Assembly (NCBI GenBank): GCA_916613615.1
Contig: OU744735.1
Coordinates: forward strand, 40,931,468 to 40,995,467
DNA length: 64,000 nucleotides
Origin: Steromphala cineraria
Lineage: Eukaryota; Mollusca; Gastropoda; Trochida; Trochidae
Direction: 5' to 3'
Positions 56,051 through 64,000 of the stretch are shown piece by piece. Both the position numbers and the translations under genes were made by a program. How positions within the stretch are numbered: the first letter of the stretch is position 1; every line of letters starts with the position of its first letter. Below the pieces are notes generated by a model. That model ran no database searches and was not told where the DNA came from. It worked only from the letters and a program-made list of their open reading frames with translations.

Positions 56051-59000
56051 AATTTCGCATACCCGGATATTTAATAGAAGAAAATAATCACAACGAAGCG
56101 TGCTCCAGCTTCTATAAATGACAACTTCGAAATGCTTCTGGTAGATATAACCTATCACTTAACGTAAGCCACAAAGTCAGGAGTGAGACGTGGTCACGCT
56201 GAAAGGAAAATGACCCACAAGGGCGTCGGAGTAACTAAATTGGTCAGACAGGCCAGGTTGAATCCTGTATTACAATGATTCACATGGAAAGGTCAAACTG
56301 AAGTGAGTGTTGAGACGGTCTAAGGCATGAATTATGCTCGCGGCATGAGTTACTAGCTTAGCAGACTGTGAGTTCACTGGAATTAAGCATAGATGTAATA
56401 AATCCATATAACGTGTCATTCTTTGTAGATATAGAAGACTGTTTGCCTATTGTGCAGTAAATTCGGCAAACTGATGATAAGGGGTTATGGTTCAGACAGA
56501 CATGAAATTCATGGACATTGGTTCACTTTACTGGACGGTTGTAATATCGTTGAAATTGGGATCGCAGACGTTATTTTAGGATCCAGCTGTTCATGTATAT
56601 TTTCTAGCTCGAGACGAAAGGATAAGAAATGTAGATACAGAGTCGCATACTAAATCAGTGTATAGTTGCAGGTATGGATTAACATTAGAATGAATTGAAT
56701 CAAGGAATGAATAAAAAATGAGTATAATAAGTTCATGAATGATCAACTTAATAATTATAGTAGTGAAAATGCGGAGAATTATCTTGTAAACTAACGAATG
56801 ACGTAAATGTGAAAATACAGTATTTTATATATCACAGATACACTTACATGCATTTTCTCATTATCACTTTTACACTTATAGTTATTAACTTATTGTCATT
56901 ATCTCTACTACTAGCTCCTGGGGTACATGTGAAAACATGTACTGATGTTTTACGTTATGTTTTCGACCTAGAGCAATTTGGTGAAATGAAGTTGATTAGC
57001 TGATAAGATAAGATAAGATAATACTTAATTACTTTGTACTTTAAACCGGCCTCATACATAAATGGCTCACATTGTACAACTATAAACAAAACATCATGTA
57101 AGAATAAGACACACCAAAATAATAAACATTTAGCTTTCAGTGGCATACAAATAGATATTAATAATTTGATTCCAAACATCTTGGGAACATATGATACTTC
57201 ACTAAATAAAGATGTATGATATGCGTCTATTCAAGCAACATGTTAGGATCTAATGACGTCATCCTACTGTGTCAAAAATGACACCATGTTCTAAATATGT
57301 ACCTAAAGCAGTATATCATATAGTGTCAGACAAATGCGCGGTAAGAAAATCGGACATTATACATCATAATTCGCGTTAATTAGTGACCTGATACACGTTT
57401 ATCTCGACCATTAAAATGAGAACTATAAGCATTACATTCATGTTTTCTTAAACGCGTGAAGCGGATCAATGTATACTTAAAGATACTTTTATGAAATTCT
57501 GAAACATATTTTAGATGATCAATAACCTTTGAAATGAATAAAGAAAATAATGAATACACGAGCAGAATAGAATAAGCTTTGTGCACGCTATGCATTCAGC
57601 AATCAATATAAAGTCTTTGCAAACTCTAACCTGAGAGTGAAACACTTTAAGAACGATAAAAGAAGCAGCAAGTAAGCATCATCACGCGAACGAACGATAG
57701 CAATATCATAAGTGGTTGTAAAAATATTTAGAATTCGCATTTCCTCAAGATTTCTGCCCACTCTTCCTTTATAGCCTTGGGCTCTGTTAAGCATTATTTG
57801 CCACAGAATAACATGAGTCGCAGAATTTTCACCAAAAATAACACTCTTAGAGTTCTTATAGAATTTCATTTTACAGATTATGGATGAACTAGTTTCAACT
57901 TCTGACATGGATCACAAAATGGCTAAAACATAATCTTACTATCGCGTAAAAACGCTTTTCCTATTGATCATCTGCAATTCGTGCAAAATCCATCTGCTAG
58001 TTCTTCCGATTTCAACTTATCCGCTATTATCAATGTTCTTCCCATTTTCTCCCGGAATATCTTTTTCTATTTTGCTTATACTTGTTCTTGCTTTATCTAC
58101 TGCAAAATACAACTCAAATGTAAATATAACTCTTAGGTACTTTTAAAAGTCAATAAATCTTACAACGTGCTGATTGATATTCTTTTTCAGGCATCTTGAC
58201 AACTGTTAAGTCCTCCATTTCTCAAAACATAGAGACTCGGAGTAAGCATCGACTAATGAGGGTATTTAATGGATAAACAACCTCCTTATACTACAACGGT
58301 CCATATCGTCATATACTTTCAGTATTTTCAGATATGTACTTTGCAAGTCTTATGAATACGTCACCTTTTATACATGTAATGCTAACGGTTTTCAAATCAA
58401 ATTCAATTCTTGTGTTTCTTCTAAATCAAGGTGAAACAAAGGCAAACAAATTTCTTAGTTTGATATTGACTATTACAACTCTTTGAAGAGGAAAATGAAT
58501 CCCTGCTTTATTTCCACAGCCAACAAGTTCGACTGCAGCTTCTTAAAAAGGTTTAGTTTTCTTTATCGTGAAACAACACCCGTAAGGCATAACATTTTGA
58601 CTTTAGAGCTTCTTTATTTTCTCTCTAAGATACGACTTCAAAACTTCCACTGTACATCATGGAAATAGAGGACCTTCATCGGAACAGAATCACGTTTTAA
58701 GTTAAAGCGATGTCAAGAAAACAAAACTAAATGTTACAAATTGCAAGAAATGTGTTCAAAGCAAAAGAAACAATTCTAAACGAATTGTCCTTCTCTGGTA
58801 ACGAATTTGAGTAATAAGACGATCGACCTTCTTAAACATTTAGAATTGCCTTATAAATTTAAAATAAACTTGAGGGAATACATCTAAACTAAAACCGTGT
58901 TATTGCCAATCAAATGCTCATTTTGCCTCTCTGAATTAGCTGTACAAACGCAAATGCAATACGCTCAATATTTCCAATACAACCTCTTGTAACCCTAAAA

Positions 59001-59075
59001 CCCTGCTATTTTCATTTAGATATCAAGTATTAGGATATCAATCAATACCTGAAAAATGCTATATAGTCTTGATAT
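56051..59075. other. Noncoding, no gene seen
   Basis: Several 60-100 codon ORFs (for example 57603-57908 minus) have no recognisable domain and AT-driven composition. A (GATAA)4 run lies at 57002-57021. Confidence 0.45.
57002..57021. repeat. (GATAA)4 microsatellite
   Basis: GATAAGATAAGATAAGATAA: four head-to-tail pentamers, each a GATA-factor core. Probably a simple repeat; regulatory use is conjecture. Confidence 0.9.
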
Positions 59076-59093
59076 CCCCCCCCCCCTCCCCCC
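59076..59093. repeat. Poly(C) tract
   Basis: Run of C interrupted by one T. Such tracts are prone to sequencing and replication slippage. Confidence 0.95.
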
Positions 59094-59681
59094 AGTCAAT
59101 AATTATTCGAGGTCTAGGTTTCTTGGGTTACAGCTTCCGCAGGTCAGTGTATGGAATAAGATTTAAAAAAACAAGTAATATTTTGTCATTTCTGTTTACA
59201 AATCTAAGAAAAATCTCAGGATGTTACTAGCCCGGCTCAACAGTAACCAGAGTCCGGCGTGGTGGACGGTCTTTCCCCATACATATTGCCTTCCAGTCTC
59301 ATGATTAGAACCTCTGCTACAGTAACTTCTTCCATATCAACTGCCTATAACTGCGGGCTACGAAGAAAATTATTCTATCATAAAAAGCTAATGTTCTAAT
59401 CTAAAGAAGATCTGATGGACAGAATGTCAGGAAAAGAAACACATGCAATCATGAATCTGCAGGGGGTTATCAGTCAGTGAAGGCTGAGAGTGAACTAACA
59501 GCATCCTTGCATAAACATGACCTGTGTATCTTCCTCCAGATACTGTAATGACCCTTGTAATTGAAGAGTTTTCCATATGCCTCATTTCAACGAGATACTT
59601 ATAGATAAGACAGCACTGTTTATCGCAGACTTATCTTTATTGTGGTTATTCATGAGAAATGCACAACCTCTGGAAAACAAG
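59094..59681. other. Noncoding stretch
   Basis: No supported feature. Confidence 0.5.
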
Positions 59682-60251
59682 GTACCGGGAATCCTCGTAT
59701 TTAAGCCCTGTTTTTATAAAGCCCGTGGGCTTATAAACGAGTTTTGATTTTCGAAATTTAGCCCATGGGTGTAAATTTGATATAATATTTTCTCCCTTCA
59801 AAATGTCCAAAACAATTATTTCGATGGAATCACTCTGCCTGTTATAGGGTACAATAGTCAAAAGGGTTTCAAGCGTAGAAAATGCATTAGTCTCCAAATG
59901 CAGGTGTCATTTTACACACCAAACATAACAGGTTAAATACGTTTCATAATAAACAATCAGGTACTGATAGGGTAAAACCATTGATGTTGGTTATCATAGA
60001 GTTTTAAAAGAAAATAAGTCTCTTTTGTCCATCGCCATTGCAGCATTATATAGGTGGAAAAAACAAATTCTCGACTTCTACAGGGAAACCTTAGATTGAA
60101 AATAAAAAGAAAACCTAAGTTTTGTTGTACATTTGTAATTTATCTCCTTCGAAATAAGCCCAGGGTTTAATTTTTAGAAAATATATTTCTCATATGAAAT
60201 GGGTAAAATTCGAAATTAAGCCCTGGGCTTAAATACGAGGATTCCCGGTAC
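59682..60251. mobile_element. 570-bp element with perfect 27-bp terminal inverted repeats
   Basis: 59682-59708 (GTACCGGGAATCCTCGTATT and on) is the exact reverse complement of 60225-60251. Subterminal copies of AAGCCC/GGGCTT occur at about 59704, 59750, 60158 and 60220. The 83-codon minus ORF inside has no transposase motif. Non-autonomous DNA element of unassigned superfamily; flanks do not show an obvious target duplication. Confidence 0.85.
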
Positions 60252-60302
60252 TCATTTTCTCACAAGGTGGACTTGTGTATATCTGTATTGGTGTTAAAGA
60301 TC

Positions 60303-60568
60303 CAGTCTAAGTAAACCTAGCCTCACTATTATCCGTTACACTGCCATACTGAGTCTAGAAAGGTCTGGTTGAGGGTCGCGTCAGCCGACCTTTCTGCGAC
60401 CTATGACCCTCCAACGTTATACGTGCGAAGGCAGACTATTGTGGCTTGGTGAGATGAGTTCTGATTGGTCAACTTGGTCACGTGGGCTGACGCGACTCTC
60501 AACCAAGCCTTTCTAGACTCAGTATAGCAGTGTAACGGATAATAGTGAGGCTAGGTTTACTTAGACTG
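60303..60568. mobile_element. hAT-like MITE with 83-bp inverted repeats
   Basis: Arms 60304-60386 and 60485-60567 pair almost completely over 83 nt. Flanks carry TAAAGATC at 60295-60302 and 60570-60577, an 8-bp target duplication, leaving one extra C at the right. Termini are CAGTCTAAG…CTTAGACTG. An 8-bp duplication with CAG-type ends is characteristic of hAT elements. The middle 98 bp is non-coding. Confidence 0.85.
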
Positions 60569-60577
60569 CTAAAGATC

Positions 60578-63500
60578 GTATATCGTATAAGGTCCAATTA
60601 ATTTTGATAGCGAATTATGCACGATAAAAATGAACTTGTACCTTAAAAGATAGTTATTTTCCTTTTGCCATACACATGTATTCTGTTTGTTTGTCTATTA
60701 GCTTCATTTGAATCACAAATGAAAAATGAAAGCGTCCTGCATATGCAGTGCGATACTGACAGAGAGACAGATATTTTATTCATTAACAAGCTTCTGGTCC
60801 AAACGAATCCTTTTCTAAAAATGTTTACAGTATAAACATTACTATTGCAATACACACATGATTGCAGGCATTAGGGTTGGTTATCATTTTATCTAAGCAT
60901 AACAGTTCATAAAGTTTTTCGTGATAACCATTTTCTACGTATATTCAAGCAAAAGCGAACCTGGATTGTTTATCGATAAAAGTTACTTGATAATATGATA
61001 TATATTATTAATAGCGTGAAACACAAGTTTATGTCGAATTACAGTAAAGGTTTTAACACACTATATTATGGTACAAAATTGTAAGAGTGGAAGTTGATAC
61101 CTATTTGATTAATATCCTTTCGTTGAAAAAGTTGAACATTTAAATCGTTCAGAGTTTTCCATCAACAAATGAAATTGTTTCACATTAAAAGCACACACAG
61201 ATGTGCATGAAAAGAATAAATTGCAACAAACAGACGCCATAAAATACAATTCATATAAGGAACTACGGCTGAAAAGTAGATGATTGTAAACAAGGCAAGA
61301 AACGTTAAAGTCGGGCTGCCATCATTCTGTCAATCATCTGTCACTAGTCAATCCGTGCGGGGAGATAAGAAATGATTGAATGGTATGATAAACAGAAATC
61401 CTTTCACAACTCTATCTATTAAAGTAGTGACAATTTCTTTACTGAATCGGACTAAACAGTTTTGCAAAGAAACCAGAAATATGAAAATAATGCACTTCCT
61501 TTGCTTAAAACCTTAAACTTATATATTACAGATCGAGGATTAAGCCAATACGTACCGCTAACCAGGCAAGCAAATGAAAGGTTAATACTCAATGACGTAT
61601 AACTGCACCAGTGAGAGGACACAGTTTTACGATGTCTCCGGCTATGCGACATATTAAAATTTAATAAATTTATAAGTCAAGCTACCCTAACTAAGTCAAT
61701 TATCTAGCGACAGTGCGGCAACTTGAACGACAAATGTGACAGGAATACAACAGAAAACAGAAACCGTGCTCGTCAAACTGGCTTACGATATGAAGGCTGC
61801 AACATGCACTGATTATGAGCAAGGCATTTTAATTGAAATATCCGTTTGTTGTGAAATGCAAAAATTCTGGGAAAACTGGCGCCATTCAGTCAATCACTGC
61901 GCATCAATGTAACGAGACACTAACAGATTAGGGGCTATAGAACGAGTAATTGAATAGCGTGGAGACGGCAAGGAAAGTCTTCCCATAATTCGTGAGGTAG
62001 AAAAGTTAAATATTTTCAATCGTGGCTGACATAAACTTTCTACCTCACTCGATAAGATAAACATGGTACTAGTAAAAAAATACCAGATATCCTCTATATA
62101 TTTAGAGTTTTTCTCTGAAACGGCTTCCCTTAGACAGCTAAGGGGTAAATAAAGGATCATTTTCCATAATATAGAAACAACTAAAATAGATTATATTCAT
62201 TCTGTTCATTTTTTAGTTAAAGCATACAGAAACGATTATGTACAACGCCTACAACTAAGCATCGTTGGTCAATCATTGGGACTGAATTCAATGAGAAAAA
62301 GGTTCTATGGAGAAAGCAATTCTGACGACCATCAAAGCTGACTAACTGACTTCAGTGTCAGTCACATGAAATAACAAGATGCAGATGATGGCCACCGGTT
62401 TATATCTGAAGCCAATGAAGAAAACCCAAGCTCGCCATCTAGTCAATCACAAAGCGGCAGTGTGAGACAGGGTAAGTGTAATAGAACGAGCAACAAAGGA
62501 GTGTGGAGTATTGGATGTGTAGATGGGAAGATGAAGTGACTGGGAGCAGACAGAGTACACTACTTCACGGATACAGCAATAGAGAAGAAGCCGAAGAATA
62601 AACGAATCACGGAACTTGAATCGACTTGTCACTCACTGAGCGCCAATGCGGAGACGAGAACAGATTAAGGGCAATAGAGCGAGTAATACACAAGCTGAAG
62701 ACGTGTGTTTGTGGTGGCCAAGTCAATGGTCTTATCATTGACGACATTTACAAGAAATACCCGATAGCAGACACAACTTGAGTTAGAGAAATAGAGACGG
62801 TCCTAAAACTAATTTACAGCGTCGAAAACTGTTGCCGTCCCATGTATATGCATACACTGATACAGCTACGGGATAGACTAACATTTAGTCTCAGAAGTAT
62901 TTATTTTTCAATATTGACAACATTTTAGACAATTCATGTAAAATAAGACATGGAGCCCAGAAGAAGCTTTAAAGCTGAGCGATCTAGACTTGCTATACTT
63001 TTCTAGACTGTGTTGGTCATCAATTATTTTATTTTGCTTTAGGGTCTGGATGACAGACTAAGCTACGGGAATATAAGGAGTTAGCTCACTCAGTTACTGA
63101 AGTGAAGGTCAACTGATATTCAAATACTTTCTGTAATATTTTTCAACGATAGGTTAAAAATAACGAACCCGTCACCCTAATGTAGAGGATATAAGAGAAC
63201 CAACTGTCAAGTTGACAGTAACTTGAGATATTAAAATGTATGTCCTTGTTATTACTTCTTTGTACCTTCAAAAAGTGACATAAGATAATAGATTTATAGG
63301 CTTGATCCTGTCACTTAATAAGAACATGAGAACAATTGCAAGAGGAAGACTTGAGCAAGGTCCTGCGCCAAAACATATTTGTCAATTTAGTCTCATTTTA
63401 TTTTCTTAGTGCTTATTACACATGATGATCATTGATATGACTTTCCTCGTATAATAATCCTAATTTTTACACCAACAACAAACATATAACATGTGACCCT

Positions 63501-64000
63501 TGAAACATTCAAAATTATGCTTGACAACAGCTAATCTGGTAATTGACGTTACTTCAACAGTGTGCCAGTCATAATTTACCATCAGGAAACATCAATAGAT
63601 GAAAAGTTAACTCTGTGTCGTATCAACATCAGTAAAACAGATAATTCAGCAATGTGCAGAGACTCAACTTGTAAATTATTCTTATGAAGATCTAGTTACA
63701 ACATAATTCTGTTCTAAGAAACAACGACAGTGATGTATGAACGTGATTTCATCTGATAAAGTGTCGCAACCAAGCTCATATCACGCTAACAACAATGCTC
63801 AACGTTGTACCCAAAAAACTGCTCACAGTTTTCAAGTAGATAATATTTGATCATATGTTAAACTTATCTTTAAATGACACCGATGATTTCCAGTGGGGTA
63901 ACTGAAGTAGATAACTCTTTAACCGAGTGGTCTATGAGCTTCAGTAAAACAGATAAATCATAAATCAGACTCAAATAGTTAATTATCTTTATGAGGGTCA
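60578..64000. other. Noncoding to window end, no gene seen
   Basis: Weak internal repeats only: 61890-61960 resembles 62630-62700 (CACTGAGCGC / CACTGCGCAT, ACAGATTAGGGGC / ACAGATTAAGGGC, GAGCGAGTAAT / AACGAGTAAT), and 63630-63690 resembles 63940-63995 (CAGTAAAACAGATAA). ORFs up to 88 codons show no recognisable domain. If the GPCR gene extends this far, no exon was recognised. Confidence 0.45.

Noticed and set aside
56955..57219. Opposed ORFs near the (GATAA)4 run
   Set aside because: Low-complexity AT-rich translations without motifs.

Overview
The window is animal nuclear DNA and most resembles a lophotrochozoan, probably a bivalve mollusc. It is AT-rich and gene-poor, and it has GT-AG introns, a tRNA-derived SINE, Tc1-type and TTAA-type DNA transposons, an L1/Tx1-type LINE, and AGGTCA-rich repeats and GGACGGAC-ended repeats of the kind common in bivalve genomes. 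The species call is inference. No bacterial-type gene, operon or CRISPR array is present.

Layout. (1) 1-10 kb: noncoding DNA with a TTAA-flanked MITE, several copies of a 57-nt exon-like module on the minus strand (2.8, 4.2 and 9.2 kb), one exon-like ORF at 3.7-3.9 kb, a foldback element at 7.1-7.8 kb, and a gutted Tc1 transposase at 9.4-9.7 kb. (2) 10,200-15,874: an apparently full-length minus-strand LINE with both ORFs open, a poly(A) tail and a perfect 15-bp target-site duplication. This is the clearest complete protein-coding unit. (3) 15.9-32.3 kb: a duplicated block. About 3.4 kb at 16.98-20.4 kb is repeated directly at 26.9-31.45 kb. An outer arm at 15.88-16.59 kb is repeated in inverted orientation at 31.48-32.23 kb. 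The 7.1-9.4 kb segment recurs inverted at 21.7-24.9 kb. Comparing copies exposes later insertions, including a 1.9-kb insert carrying an array of AGGTCA direct repeats. (4) 24.9-26.15 kb: a decayed DD34E Tc1-like transposon. (5) 32-40 kb: old repeats, a third Tc1 relic and a roughly 300-bp tandem repeat. (6) 43.3-46.0 kb: the last three exons (minus strand) of a rhodopsin-family neuropeptide GPCR, best matched by invertebrate kinin (leucokinin) receptors. Its introns hold foldback elements, a duplicated segment that copies a splice donor, a TTAA MITE, a 214-bp triplication and a tRNA-derived SINE. The exons for TM1-TM5 were not found and may lie beyond 64 kb. (7) 48-64 kb: mostly unannotatable noncoding DNA with further MITEs, including a hAT-like element with 83-bp inverted repeats and an element with perfect 27-bp inverted repeats.

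The only host gene I can support well is the GPCR. I found no convincing new multi-gene system. The points most worth following are the intact LINE with an altered endonuclease residue and a long inter-ORF spacer, the recurring 57-nt exon-like module, the AGGTCA array inserted into one duplicate, and the copied splice donor in the receptor gene. Boundaries of repeats were set by eye and are approximate unless a target duplication or perfect inverted repeat fixes them.
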